DNA from: Guyparkeria hydrothermalis
GTDB taxonomy: Bacteria; Pseudomonadota; Gammaproteobacteria; Halothiobacillales; Halothiobacillaceae
Length of the DNA: 64,000 bases
Direction of reading: 5' to 3'
NCBI RefSeq assembly: GCF_023555375.1
Contig: NZ_JAJSEE010000008.1
Location: forward strand, 1 to 64,000
This document shows, one piece after another, positions 34,094 to 42,971 of this stretch. The notes under the pieces were generated by a model. The model had not been told where the DNA came from. It made no database searches and saw nothing but the letters and a program-made list of their open reading frames with translations. Each line of letters starts with the position of its first letter. The stretch's first letter is position 1. The position numbers were made by a program, and so were the translations under genes.

Positions 34094-36211
34094 TCAGGCC
34101 ACCGAACGCAGGCGTTGACGACCACGGCCGGTGTTGCGGCGCACCATGCCCGGCAGGTCGAGGATCAGGGCGATGTGTCCGTCGCCGGTGATGGTCGCGC
34201 CGGCAAACCCGTCGACCACCCGCAGGAGCTCGCCCAAGGGCTTGATCACCACTTCTTCCTGGCCGATGACCGAGTCGACCACCAGGGCCATCAATTGCGC
34301 GCCATGCTGGACCATGACCACCTGGTCGGTCTCGCAGCGCGTGCCCGGCTTTTCGCCACGCAGGGCCAGCCAGTCGGTCATGCGGAACAGCGGCACGGCG
34401 CGGTCGCGCACCGTGATGGTCGACTGGCCGTCGACCACGTTCACTTCCTTGTCGGCCATCTCGAAGATCTCGTTGACCACCGACAGCGGGATGGCGTACT
34501 TGCGACCGGAGACGATCACCATCAGCGTCGGCAGGATCGCCAGCGTCAGCGGTACCTTGATGTTGATCTGGGTACCCTCGCCCTGCACCGAGTCGATGCT
34601 GATGGTGCCCGAGAGCTTGGTGATCGCGGTCTTGACCACGTCCATGCCCACGCCACGACCGGAAATGTCGGAAATCTGGTCTTTGGTGGAAAAGCCCGGG
34701 TGCAGGATCAGCTCGAAGCATTCCTGGTCGGTGAGGCGCTCGGCGGTGTCGGGATCGACCACCCCCTTCTCCACGCCCTTGCGACGCAACACCTCGGCGT
34801 CCATCCCGGAGCCGTCATCCTGGATGGACAGGCGAATGTGATCGCCCTCCTGCGCGGCCGAGAGCAGCACGGTACCCGCGCGATCCTTGCCGTTCGCCTC
34901 GCGGTCGTCCGGCATCTCGATGCCGTGGTCGACCGCGTTGCGTACCAGGTGGATCAGCGGGTCGGCCAGGGCCTCGACCAGGTTCTTGTCGAGGTCGGTG
35001 TCCTCGCCCTCGAGCTCGAGGTTGACCTCCTTGCCCAGCGTGCGCGCGGTATCGCGCACCACCCGCGGGAAGCGGCCGAACACCTTCTTGACCGGCTGCA
35101 TGCGGGTCTTCATCACCGCGCCCTGCAGGTCGGAGGTGACCATGTCGAGCGTGGCGATGACCGAGGCGATCTCCTCGTTCTCGAAGGTCGACTTGAGCGT
35201 GTTCATGCGGTTGCGCACCAGCACCAGCTCGCCCACCAGGTTCATGATGCTGTCGAGCCGTTCGGTATCGACACGCACGGTGGTTTCCACCGGGGCCTTG
35301 TGGGCGTCGGCGCCCTTGGCCTTGGCCTCCGGCTTGGTGGACTCGGCAGGCTTTGCCGCCGGCTTGGGCGGTTCGCTCTTGGCGGCGGCCGGCTGCGGCG
35401 ACGGCGCGGGGGCAGCCGCCTCGGCCGGCTCATCGGCCTTGGGGGCCGCGGCCGTCGGCCCCTTGCCCTTGCCGTAGAGCCCGTCGAGCACCGCCTCGAA
35501 TTCCTCGTCGGTGATCTCGTCGGAATCCGCGGCGCTGCTCGCCTCCTCGGCGTTGTCGGCATCCGCCTCCGGCGTCGGCGCCTGGAACTTGCCCTTGCCG
35601 TGGAGTTCGTCGAGCAGGCTCTCGAACTCCTCGTCGCTGATCAGGTCGTCGGCGCCGCCGCTTGCCGACGGGGATTCCGACTCGGCAGCATCCAGGTCGG
35701 CGAGCATGCGATCGAAGGCGTCGTCCTCGTCGGCCATGGGCTCGGTGGCCGGGGTGGGTTCGGCGCGCGCGGAGGCCTCGCTCGGGGCGGGCTCGGCCGG
35801 GGCGGCGGGCGCGGGGGCGTCGTCCTGGTGGGCCAGCCCCTCGATTTCCTTGAGGAAGGCCTTGGAGACGTCTTCCGGGTACTGGCCGCCACGCAGGGCG
35901 TCGAACATGTCGTTGAGCACGTCGATCACCTGCAGCATCACGTCCATGATGCGGCTGTTCATGGTGATCTCGTGGTTGCGCAGCAGGTTGAAGATGTCCT
36001 CGGCGCGGTGGCAGACCTCCACCAGCGGGTGCACCTCGAGGAAGCCGGCCCCGCCCTTGATGGTATGGAAGGCGCGGAACACCGAATTGAGCCGGTCGGC
36101 GTCATCGGGCGACTGCTCCAGCTCGATCAGCTGCTGATCCAGCCCGTTGAGCAGCTCACCGGCCTCGATCAGGAAGTCCTGCAACAGCTCGTTGTCGGGT
36201 TCGAATGCCAT
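34094..36211 (-). CDS. cheA: Chemotaxis histidine kinase CheA
   Basis: The 705-residue kinase phosphorylates CheY and CheB. P1 HPt (about 1-130) has phospho-His49 in FRAFHTIKGGAGF. No globular P2 is seen; instead a 200-residue acidic, Ala/Pro-rich linker holds three related short motifs at about 161-174, 192-208 and 234-250 (EEFESLLDELHGKGK type). Dimerisation and kinase domains follow, with LVRNAVDHGIEMPDD (N box), DDGSGMD and SGRGVGMDVVK. The C-terminal CheW-like domain begins near residue 560. It is the largest gene of the FliA-dependent operon. Confidence 0.96.
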   Translation of the reverse strand: MAFEPDNELLQDFLIEAGELLNGLDQQLIELEQSPDDADRLNSVFRAFHTIKGGAGFLEVHPLVEVCHRAEDIFNLLRNHEITMNSRIMDVMLQVIDVLNDMFDALRGGQYPEDVSKAFLKEIEGLAHQDDAPAPAAPAEPAPSEASARAEPTPATEPMADEDDAFDRMLADLDAAESESPSASGGADDLISDEEFESLLDELHGKGKFQAPTPEADADNAEEASSAADSDEITDEEFEAVLDGLYGKGKGPTAAAPKADEPAEAAAPAPSPQPAAAKSEPPKPAAKPAESTKPEAKAKGADAHKAPVETTVRVDTERLDSIMNLVGELVLVRNRMNTLKSTFENEEIASVIATLDMVTSDLQGAVMKTRMQPVKKVFGRFPRVVRDTARTLGKEVNLELEGEDTDLDKNLVEALADPLIHLVRNAVDHGIEMPDDREANGKDRAGTVLLSAAQEGDHIRLSIQDDGSGMDAEVLRRKGVEKGVVDPDTAERLTDQECFELILHPGFSTKDQISDISGRGVGMDVVKTAITKLSGTISIDSVQGEGTQINIKVPLTLAILPTLMVIVSGRKYAIPLSVVNEIFEMADKEVNVVDGQSTITVRDRAVPLFRMTDWLALRGEKPGTRCETDQVVMVQHGAQLMALVVDSVIGQEEVVIKPLGELLRVVDGFAGATITGDGHIALILDLPGMVRRNTGRGRQRLRSVA

Positions 36212-36302
36212 GCTTGCCTCTCATTCGCTCGGTGGCGTTTCCCTGTGGGCGCCACGTTCCTGCCCGGCCGTGCCGGACGGGCAATTTTCTCGACCGGCCG
36301 GG

Positions 36303-37073
36303 TCAGAACCCCAGGCTGGCGAGTAGGTCGTCGACGTCGTCCTGGTTCTTGACCACGTTGTCCCCGGCGTTGGGCAACTGCGGCCCGACGCCGTCCTCGG
36401 CCCGCTCGACCGGGGCGGACCTGCCGTCCTCTCCCTTGGCGCCGCGTACCGGGGCGGTAATCTGCAACAGCCCGACCAGCTTTTCCTCGAGCTGCTCGAG
36501 CAGGTCGATCACCCGCATCAGGAGCTGGCCGGACAGGTCCTGGAATTCCTGGGCCATCATGATCTCGGTGAGCTGCCCCTTGAGGCGCTCGGCGCAATTC
36601 GTGGTCGAGTCGAGGTAACGCGTCATCGAGTCGACCACGCCGCCCAGGCGAGCGTTATCGGCCTCGCTCGCGGCGACTTTAGCCAGCTCGCCCTTGAGTC
36701 GCTGCGAGCGATCGACGATCTGCTCGGCAGTGGGCGTGGCTTCCTCGGTGATGGTCAGGGTGCGCGTGGCCGCCTGCTCGGTCAGGGTGATCACGTAGCG
36801 AAGGCGGTCGCGCGCGTCCGGCATCTCGTCCTCGGCCAACGCGCCCAGGCGCTCGTCCTCGGCGAAGCTCTTCAAGGTGTCGTGCACCTCGCGGGTCATC
36901 CGCCCGACCTCGTCGAAGATGTTGCCCGAGTAGGCAGCCGTGAGCTCGCCGATCAGTTGCGCCTCACCGGCCGAATCCTCGTTCTCGATCGCTTCCACCA
37001 GCGCGCGGGCATCGGCCAGACGCTTCTCGCGACCGACCACGGGCTGGAAATCCTGCTCTTCTGTTTGAGTCAT
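36303..37073 (-). CDS. cheZ: CheY-P phosphatase CheZ
   Basis: The 256-residue, mostly helical protein dephosphorylates CheY-P. The catalytic segment MMAQEFQDLSGQLLMRVIDLLEQLE (about 168-192) carries the Asp and Gln of the QDLTGQ motif. The C-terminal CheY-binding tail NQDDVDDLLASLGF closes the protein. It lies 9 nt after cheY. Presence of CheZ is a beta/gamma-proteobacterial trait. Confidence 0.95.
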   Translation of the reverse strand: MTQTEEQDFQPVVGREKRLADARALVEAIENEDSAGEAQLIGELTAAYSGNIFDEVGRMTREVHDTLKSFAEDERLGALAEDEMPDARDRLRYVITLTEQAATRTLTITEEATPTAEQIVDRSQRLKGELAKVAASEADNARLGGVVDSMTRYLDSTTNCAERLKGQLTEIMMAQEFQDLSGQLLMRVIDLLEQLEEKLVGLLQITAPVRGAKGEDGRSAPVERAEDGVGPQLPNAGDNVVKNQDDVDDLLASLGF

Positions 37074-37082
37074 CCCGCGCCC

Positions 37083-37469
37083 CTACGATTCGACGCGTTC
37101 GAAGATCTTGTCGATCTTCTCCTTGAGGGTGGCCCCGTTGAACGGCTTGACGATATAGCCGTTCACGCCCTCCTGGGCGGCGAGCACGATCTGCTCGCGC
37201 TTGGCCTCGGCGGTCACCATCAGCACCGGCAGACTGGCGAGGTTCGCATCGGCACGGACCGCCCGCAGCAGGTCGATGCCGGTCATGCCGGGCATGTTCC
37301 AGTCGGTGACGAGAAAATCGAAATTGCCCTGCTTAAGCAGCGGCAATGCCGTCTGGCCATCATCGGCCTCCTCAATGTTCGTGAAGCCAAGCTCCTTGAG
37401 GAGGTTCTTGATGATCCGGCGCATCGTGGAGAAATCGTCCACCACGAGGATCTTCATGTTTCGGTCCAT
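37083..37469 (-). CDS. cheY: Chemotaxis response regulator CheY
   Basis: The 128-residue single receiver domain, when phosphorylated by CheA, binds FliM and switches motor rotation. It has the acidic pocket [15 protein letters not shown], the phospho-Asp in [19 protein letters not shown] (about 57), Thr in [11 protein letters not shown] and Lys in [13 protein letters not shown] sits 5 nt before the ATG. It is the first gene after a FliA-type promoter about 65 nt upstream. Confidence 0.97.
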   Translation of the reverse strand: MDRNMKILVVDDFSTMRRIIKNLLKELGFTNIEEADDGQTALPLLKQGNFDFLVTDWNMPGMTGIDLLRAVRADANLASLPVLMVTAEAKREQIVLAAQEGVNGYIVKPFNGATLKEKIDKIFERVES

Positions 37470-37533
37470 TTTCGCCCCTGGGATCGTTTGTCAGTACCAG
37501 GCAGGTTGCCTTGTTCGGGTTGCTTGATAGGGT

Positions 37534-37560
37534 CTATCGGCGCCGACCGGAAATAATTGA
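37534..37560 (-). promoter_or_regulatory. FliA (sigma-28) promoter for the cheY operon
   Basis: On the minus strand TCAA (37560-37557), exactly 15 nt, then GCCGATAG (37541-37534), nearly the consensus TAAA/TCAA-N15-GCCGATAA. It lies directly downstream of the fliA gene itself, so FliA would drive cheY-Z-A-B-parC-parP-cheW as a late flagellar operon. Confidence 0.85.
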
Positions 37561-37579
37561 GCCCGTCGCTGCAACGGGC
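37561..37579 (-). terminator. Weak hairpin after fliA
   Basis: GCCCGT/ACGGGC, a 6-bp stem with 7-nt loop, followed on the minus strand by TCAATTATTT. The T-rich tail is also the -35 region of the cheY promoter, so termination and re-initiation may be combined here. Confidence 0.4.
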
Positions 37580-37593
37580 GCGGTATCGGTCGG

Positions 37594-38316
37594 CTATTTC
37601 CAGGCGTTCATCGCGGTCTTCAACCGCATGATCGCCTTGTTGTGGATCTGGCAGACGCGCGACTCGCTGACGCCGAGCACCGCGCCGATCTCTTTCTGGT
37701 TGAGTTCCTCGACATAGTACAGGGACATCACCAGTCTTTCCCGTTCGGGGAGCTCGTCGATGCAGTCGGCGAGATCGCGCTGGAAGTGATCCTCGGCCAG
37801 CGCCTCGTCGGGTTGCCGGCTGTTGGGATCGGCGATGTCGAAGGTCTCGTTTTCCGATTCGCCGCCGTGATCGAGCGAGCCCACGTGCACCGAGGAGGAA
37901 TCGGTGAGTGCGGCGTGGTACTCGTCGAGGGTGATGCCCATGCGCTCGCAGACCTCGGCATCACGCGCCTCGCGCCCGGTCTCGGACTCGATCTCCGCCA
38001 CGGTCTGGGCGATCTCGCGCTGGCGCCGGTAGACCGAGCGCGGCGCCCAGTCGTTGCGACGCACCTCGTCGAGCATCGCGCCACGGATGCGCAGCCCGGC
38101 GTAGGTCTCGAACGACGCGCCCTTGTCGCCATCGAACAGGCGCGCGGCATCCAGGAGCCCGACCATGCCGGCCTGGATCAGGTCCTCGGCCTGGACGTGC
38201 GAAGGCAACCGGCCGAGCAGGTGGAAGGCGACCCGCTTGACGAGATCGGCGTGCTTGGCGACCAGTGCTTCGGTCGATCCGGCCTGAACGTTCTGATACA
38301 TGGCGCGTGCATTCAT
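37594..38316 (-). CDS. fliA: Flagellar sigma-28 factor FliA
   Basis: The 240-residue sigma factor transcribes late flagellar and chemotaxis genes. Region 2 holds LVKRVAFHLLGRLPSHVQAEDLIQAG and the SFETYAGLRIRGAMLDEVRRNDWAPRSV stretch, region 3 SVYRRQREIAQTVAEIE, and region 4 ELPERERLVMSLYYVEELNQKEIGAVLGVSESRVCQ. The start at 38316 overlaps the flhG stop as ATGA. The likely binding partner FlgM is not in the window. Confidence 0.95.
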   Translation of the reverse strand: MNARAMYQNVQAGSTEALVAKHADLVKRVAFHLLGRLPSHVQAEDLIQAGMVGLLDAARLFDGDKGASFETYAGLRIRGAMLDEVRRNDWAPRSVYRRQREIAQTVAEIESETGREARDAEVCERMGITLDEYHAALTDSSSVHVGSLDHGGESENETFDIADPNSRQPDEALAEDHFQRDLADCIDELPERERLVMSLYYVEELNQKEIGAVLGVSESRVCQIHNKAIMRLKTAMNAWK

Positions 38317-39203
38317 AGCAGGTTCTCGGGGTCCAGCTCGGCGTTGTTCACCAGTCGCTCGACGAAAAACTGCAACTGCCCCTGCGGCCCGCGCGGCACT
38401 GGCCACTGGTTGACCTTGTCCGCCATCGCCGTGAACGCCCGCGTCGACTTCGCCCCGCCGTAAAGCTGCACGACGGTCTTCTGACGCTGCACCGCCCGAC
38501 GCAGGTAATCGTCGAACGGCACCGATCCCATGTGGGTGAGCGTCACGTCGAGAAACCGCTTGGCCGCCACCGAGAGCTTCTCGAACAGCCGCCGCCCCTC
38601 GGCGGCATCGCGCACCATGTTCGCGACCACGTGGAAGCGGGTGACGTCGTGCTCGCGCGATAGCACCTTGATGACCGCGTAGGCATCGGTGATCGAGGCG
38701 GGTTCGTCACAGACCACCACGACCACCTCGCTGGCCGCCTCGGCGAAGCGCACCACCGAGTCGGCGATGCCCGCGGCCGAATCGACCACCAGGGTGTCGA
38801 CCGGCCAACGCATGCCGGAGAAGGCCGAGATCAACCCGGCGTTCTCGGCGGGCGTCAGCCCGGCCATGCTGGCCACCCCGCTGGCCGCCGGCAGGATGCC
38901 GATGCCCTCGGGGCCTTCGAGCATGATCTCGTCGAGGGTCGCCTGCCCGGCGAGCACGTGGGACAGATTGCCCCGGGACTGTAGACCAAGCAGGACGTCG
39001 ACGTTGCCGAGCCCCAGGTCGGCATCCATCAATACCACCCGGTCGCCGCTGCGCGCGAGTGCCACGGAAAGGTTGACCGAGACGTTGGTCTTGCCCACGC
39101 CGCCCTTGCCGCTGGTCACGGCGATCACCCGCACCGGGCGATTGGCGTTGGCGTGGCGCGCCCCGTCGGCCTGGTCGTGGCCGCTGACGGGTTGGGTTGT
39201 CAT
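38313..39203 (-). CDS. flhG: Flagellar number regulator FlhG (FleN), MinD/ParA ATPase
   Basis: The 296-residue ATPase, with FlhF, sets the number and place of polar flagella. It has deviant Walker A VIAVTSGKGGVGKTNVSVNL (about 27-46), Walker A' MDADLGLGNVDVLLGL and the VVDSAAGI segment. ATG 39203 is preferred because it overlaps the flhF stop as ATGA; a GTG 7 codons earlier is possible. In pseudomonads FleN also restrains FleQ; no fleQ is seen here. Confidence 0.92.
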   Translation of the reverse strand: MTTQPVSGHDQADGARHANANRPVRVIAVTSGKGGVGKTNVSVNLSVALARSGDRVVLMDADLGLGNVDVLLGLQSRGNLSHVLAGQATLDEIMLEGPEGIGILPAASGVASMAGLTPAENAGLISAFSGMRWPVDTLVVDSAAGIADSVVRFAEAASEVVVVVCDEPASITDAYAVIKVLSREHDVTRFHVVANMVRDAAEGRRLFEKLSVAAKRFLDVTLTHMGSVPFDDYLRRAVQRQKTVVQLYGGAKSTRAFTAMADKVNQWPVPRGPQGQLQFFVERLVNNAELDPENLL

Positions 39204-40732
39204 CCGGCTTGATTGAGCATCCACAGCGGATCATCCCGGTCGGTGTGTTCGAGTTGTGACTGCCCCATTTCCAGGGCCTGCTTGATCAGGTCGGCGGCCT
39301 TCGGGAACCAGAGGTCCTCCGGCACGCGCTGACCGACGCCGGCGCAGACCAGCGGCAGCCGGTGCGGCTCGCCGTCGGCCCCGGCCAGCGGGCGGACCAG
39401 GGCGGCGAGCCCGCCGCCGAGCAGGACGGTCTCGTCGAGCTTGGTCAGCACGGTGCCGTGCAGCGGCAGGCCGGCAAAGCGTTTCTTGACGTCCTCGAGC
39501 GCCGGGTACTGGGCGTTGGCGGACAGCACCAGCAGGAGCTTGACCGCCTCGCCCGCGCCCATCAGGGCCTCGAGCTTCTGCATCATGCGGAAGTCGCGCT
39601 GCGACATCCCGGAGGTGTCGATCAGCACCAGGTGCTTATCGGAAACGGCCTCGAGCAGCTGCGCCAGGTGCGTCTCGTCCCGGGCGATGTGCAACGGCAC
39701 ATTAAGGATACGGGCGTAGTTGCGCAACTGCTCCTGGGCGCCGATGCGGAAGCGGTCGGTGCTGATCAGCGCCACCGAGTCGCGGCCGCGATGCAGGACC
39801 GAGCGCGCGGCCAGCTTGGCAAGCGTGGTGGTCTTGCCCACGCCGGTCGGGCCGACGAAGGCATACACGCCGCCGGCCTCGACCGGGTCTTCGGCCCGGT
39901 GCTCGAGCTGCTCGCCGAGCATCTTGAGCGCCTCGACAAAGGCGCGCTCCGGCTGGGCCCGTGCCGCGGCGCGACCCAGTTCGCGTGCCAGGCCGGTCGG
40001 CAGGCCGATGTCCTGCAGGCGCTGGACGGTGGACACCTCGGCCGGATGCGCCTGGCTGAAACGGTGCCATTCCATCACGGAAAGCTGGCGCTCGAACAGG
40101 TCGCGCAGCTGGGCGACCTCCTCGGTCAGCGTCGACAGGCGGCCCTCGGCCTCGCCCTGCTCCTCGACCAGCCAGTCCCAGTGCGAGGGCGTGCGCTTGG
40201 TCGAGCGCGCGGCCGGCTCGTCGGCCGCGTCGGGCTCGGCCGACGAGGGGGCCAGCTGCTCGCTCCAGGCGGCCAGTGCCTCGGAGAAGGCGGCCCGATC
40301 GGCATCCGACTCGCCGCCGGCCGAGGCGTCTGCCCCCTCGTCGGCCGCGGCCGACTCGGTCGCCCGATCGGCAACCTGGTCGGCCTCCGCCTTGCGGCTG
40401 CGCTCGGCGAGCATCTCGGCGGTGGTCTTCGGGGCGGTGTCGGCGGCCTCCGCCGGCTCGGGCTCGGTCGGTCGGGCCGGGCGCGGCGCGTGCTCCGGCC
40501 GGGCACGTTCGGTCCGTGCCGCCGGGCGCTCCGAGGCGCCAGCAATCCGGCTGGCCGACTGCTGCGCGGCCGCCAGCTGGATCGCCTTCTCGTCGAAGTC
40601 CATCGCGGCAATCACCTCCACGCCGCCGGAGACCGGCTTGTTGGAGAGGATGACGGCCTCGTCACCGAACACGCGCCGTACCTGACGCATGGCCTCGCGC
40701 ATGTCACTGGCGATGATTCGCTTGATTTTCAT
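39200..40732 (-). CDS. flhF: Flagellar GTPase FlhF
   Basis: The 510-residue SRP-family GTPase recruits the first flagellar components to the pole. The N-terminal basic start (MKIKRIIASDMREAMRQVRRVFGDEAVILSNK region) is followed by a long acidic, Ala/Glu-rich linker (about 80-170), then the N and G domains with P-loop FVGPTGVGKTTTLAKLAAR (about 292-310), VLIDTSGMSQRD and LTKLDET. It is longer than many FlhF proteins because of the linker. It lies 43 nt after flhA. Confidence 0.94.
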   Translation of the reverse strand: MKIKRIIASDMREAMRQVRRVFGDEAVILSNKPVSGGVEVIAAMDFDEKAIQLAAAQQSASRIAGASERPAARTERARPEHAPRPARPTEPEPAEAADTAPKTTAEMLAERSRKAEADQVADRATESAAADEGADASAGGESDADRAAFSEALAAWSEQLAPSSAEPDAADEPAARSTKRTPSHWDWLVEEQGEAEGRLSTLTEEVAQLRDLFERQLSVMEWHRFSQAHPAEVSTVQRLQDIGLPTGLARELGRAAARAQPERAFVEALKMLGEQLEHRAEDPVEAGGVYAFVGPTGVGKTTTLAKLAARSVLHRGRDSVALISTDRFRIGAQEQLRNYARILNVPLHIARDETHLAQLLEAVSDKHLVLIDTSGMSQRDFRMMQKLEALMGAGEAVKLLLVLSANAQYPALEDVKKRFAGLPLHGTVLTKLDETVLLGGGLAALVRPLAGADGEPHRLPLVCAGVGQRVPEDLWFPKAADLIKQALEMGQSQLEHTDRDDPLWMLNQAG

Positions 40733-40775
40733 GTATCCACCAGACCCTTAGCGGTTGGGTTGTCCGGGCGAGTCG

Positions 40776-42893
40776 TCAGCCATCGTTCTGGTTGCCGACG
40801 CTCGCCACCACGCGTATTTCTTTGTTGTCCGGTATCTCGTGATAACTCAGCACGCTGAGCGTCGGGATCGAGTGCCGGACCATGCGCGAGAGCCAGCTGC
40901 GAATCTGCGGCGCCACCAGGAGAATGGCCGGCTTGCCACTCTGCTCCTGACGCTCGGCCGCGTCCTTGAGCGACTTGTGCAGCCGCTCGGCCAGGCCGGG
41001 CTCGATTCCGGGGGCCTGATTCCCGCGCTGGGTACTATTAAGCAAGAGCTGTTCCAACTGCGGATCCAGCGTGATGACCGGCACGGTCGGCGCCAAGCCG
41101 TTGATGTGCTGGACGATCATCCGGCCCAAGGCCATGCGCACGCTCTCCGTCAATTCCCCGACGTCCTGGGTGCGCTGCCCCTGGATCGTCAAGGTTTCGG
41201 CAATCGTGCGAATGTCGCGGATCGGAATCCGCTCGGCCAGCAGCTGCCCCAGCACCTCGACGATGGTGGTCATCGGCAGGGTCTTGGGCACCAGGTCCTC
41301 GACCAGCTTCGGACTGCTTTGCTTGAGCGTGTCGAGCAGCTGCTGCGCCTGCTCGTAGCCGAACAGGTCGGCGGCGTTGTCACCCAGGATCTGCGACAGG
41401 TGGGTGGCGACCACGGTGGCCGGGTCGACCACGGTGTAACCGAGCGCCTGGGCCTCTTCCTTCTGGCCGCGATCGATCCAGTAGGCCTTGAGACCGAAGG
41501 CCGGATCGGTGGTCTGGATGCCCTTGATGTCGCCGGAGACCTGGCCCGGATTGATGGCCATGTCGCGGTCGGGGAATATCTCGGCGGTGCCGATCGGCAC
41601 GCCGTTCAAGCTGATGCGGTACTCGTTGGGCTTCAAGTCCAGGTTGTCGCGGATGTGGACCGTCGAGATCAGAAAGCCCAGGTCCTGCGAGAGCTTCTTG
41701 CGCACGCCCTTGATGCGCGGCATCAACTGGCCGCCCTGGTTGCGGTCGACCAGCGGGATCAGGCCGTAACCGACCTCCAGGCCGATCAGGTCGACCGGGG
41801 GCACGTCGTCCCAGGTCAACTCCTTGACCTCGGGCTTGGCCTGCGCCGGGGCGGCCTCCGCGGCCGCCTTCTCGGCCGCCTCGGTCGCCTTGCGACGCGA
41901 CACCAGCCAGGCACCGCCACCGGCCAGCGCGGCCAGGAACAGGAAGGCGGCGTTGGGCATGCCCGGCACCAGGCCGAGGCCGGCCATCAGGCCCGCGGCC
42001 ACGCCCAGCACGCGCGGGTCGGAGAACATCTGGTTCTGGACCTGCTTGCCCATGTCCTCCTTCGAGGCGGTCACCCGCGTGACGATGATGGCAGTCGCCG
42101 TCGAGATCAAAAGCGACGGGATGGTGGCGACCAGGCCGTCACCGATGGTCAGCAGGACGTAGGTCTCGGCCGCGCTGCCAAACGGCATGCCGTGCTGCGC
42201 GACACCGATCAGCAGGCCGCCGATCACGTTGATGAACACGATCAGGATGCCGGCGATCGCATCACCGCGGACGAACTTGGAGGCACCGTCCATCGAGCCG
42301 TAGAAGTCGGCCTCGGAGGCGATTTCCTCGCGCCGGGCGCGGGCCTGTTCCTGGTTGAGGATGCCGGCGTTGAGATCGGCGTCGATCGCCATCTGCTTGC
42401 CGGGCAGCGAGTCGAGGGTGAAGCGCGCGGAGACCTCGGAAACCCGCCCGGCGCCCTTCGTGATGACCACGAAGTTGATCACCATCAGGATGATGAACAC
42501 CACCAGGCCGACGGCGTAGTTGCCGCCGATGACGAAGTTGCCGAAGGCCTCGATCACGTTGCCGGCCGCCCCGGGACCCTCGTGGCCGTTGAGCAGCACC
42601 ACCCGCGTGGAGGCCACGTTGAGTGCCAGTCGCAGCAGGGTCGCGATCAGGATCACCGTCGGGAAGATTGCGAAATCCAGCGGCTTGCCCACGTAGAGCA
42701 CCACCATCAGGATGATCAGCGACAGGGTGATATTGAAGGTGAACAGGGCGTCCAGGCCCAGCGGCGGCAACGGCACGATCACCATCGCCAGCAGCATGAT
42801 GATCATCACCGGCGGCCCGATGCCCTGCCCCCGGTACTGGCGCAGGCTGTTGCCGAGGCGGGCGAAATTGAAGTTGGTCAGGCTGGGTTTCAT
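40776..42893 (-). CDS. flhA: Flagellar export gate protein FlhA
   Basis: The 705-residue protein forms the nonameric ring of the flagellar type III export gate. The N-terminal half (about 25-330) has eight hydrophobic helices with the conserved cytoplasmic FHIPEP-type loop here reading DSLPGKQMAIDADLNAGILNQEQARARRE. The large cytoplasmic domain (about 355-690) docks export chaperones and ends near LSVLSYHEIPDNKEIRVVASV. It lies 78 nt downstream of flhB. Confidence 0.96.
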   Translation of the reverse strand: MKPSLTNFNFARLGNSLRQYRGQGIGPPVMIIMLLAMVIVPLPPLGLDALFTFNITLSLIILMVVLYVGKPLDFAIFPTVILIATLLRLALNVASTRVVLLNGHEGPGAAGNVIEAFGNFVIGGNYAVGLVVFIILMVINFVVITKGAGRVSEVSARFTLDSLPGKQMAIDADLNAGILNQEQARARREEIASEADFYGSMDGASKFVRGDAIAGILIVFINVIGGLLIGVAQHGMPFGSAAETYVLLTIGDGLVATIPSLLISTATAIIVTRVTASKEDMGKQVQNQMFSDPRVLGVAAGLMAGLGLVPGMPNAAFLFLAALAGGGAWLVSRRKATEAAEKAAAEAAPAQAKPEVKELTWDDVPPVDLIGLEVGYGLIPLVDRNQGGQLMPRIKGVRKKLSQDLGFLISTVHIRDNLDLKPNEYRISLNGVPIGTAEIFPDRDMAINPGQVSGDIKGIQTTDPAFGLKAYWIDRGQKEEAQALGYTVVDPATVVATHLSQILGDNAADLFGYEQAQQLLDTLKQSSPKLVEDLVPKTLPMTTIVEVLGQLLAERIPIRDIRTIAETLTIQGQRTQDVGELTESVRMALGRMIVQHINGLAPTVPVITLDPQLEQLLLNSTQRGNQAPGIEPGLAERLHKSLKDAAERQEQSGKPAILLVAPQIRSWLSRMVRHSIPTLSVLSYHEIPDNKEIRVVASVGNQNDG

Positions 42894-42971
42894 CTAGGCG
42901 CGTTCTTCTTGGCTGCGGTGGCGTTATGACATCGGTCGTTGCGGGTCGGGCGTTTCACCTGGCTGCCGCCG

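Noticed and set aside
34115-36352. A 745-codon plus-strand frame opposite cheA
   Set aside because: It is repetitive His/Gly/Leu/Arg-rich antisense to cheA, which has all kinase motifs.
40755-42929. A 724-codon plus-strand frame opposite flhA
   Set aside because: It is antisense shadow with His/Asp/Gln-rich composition; flhA is certain.
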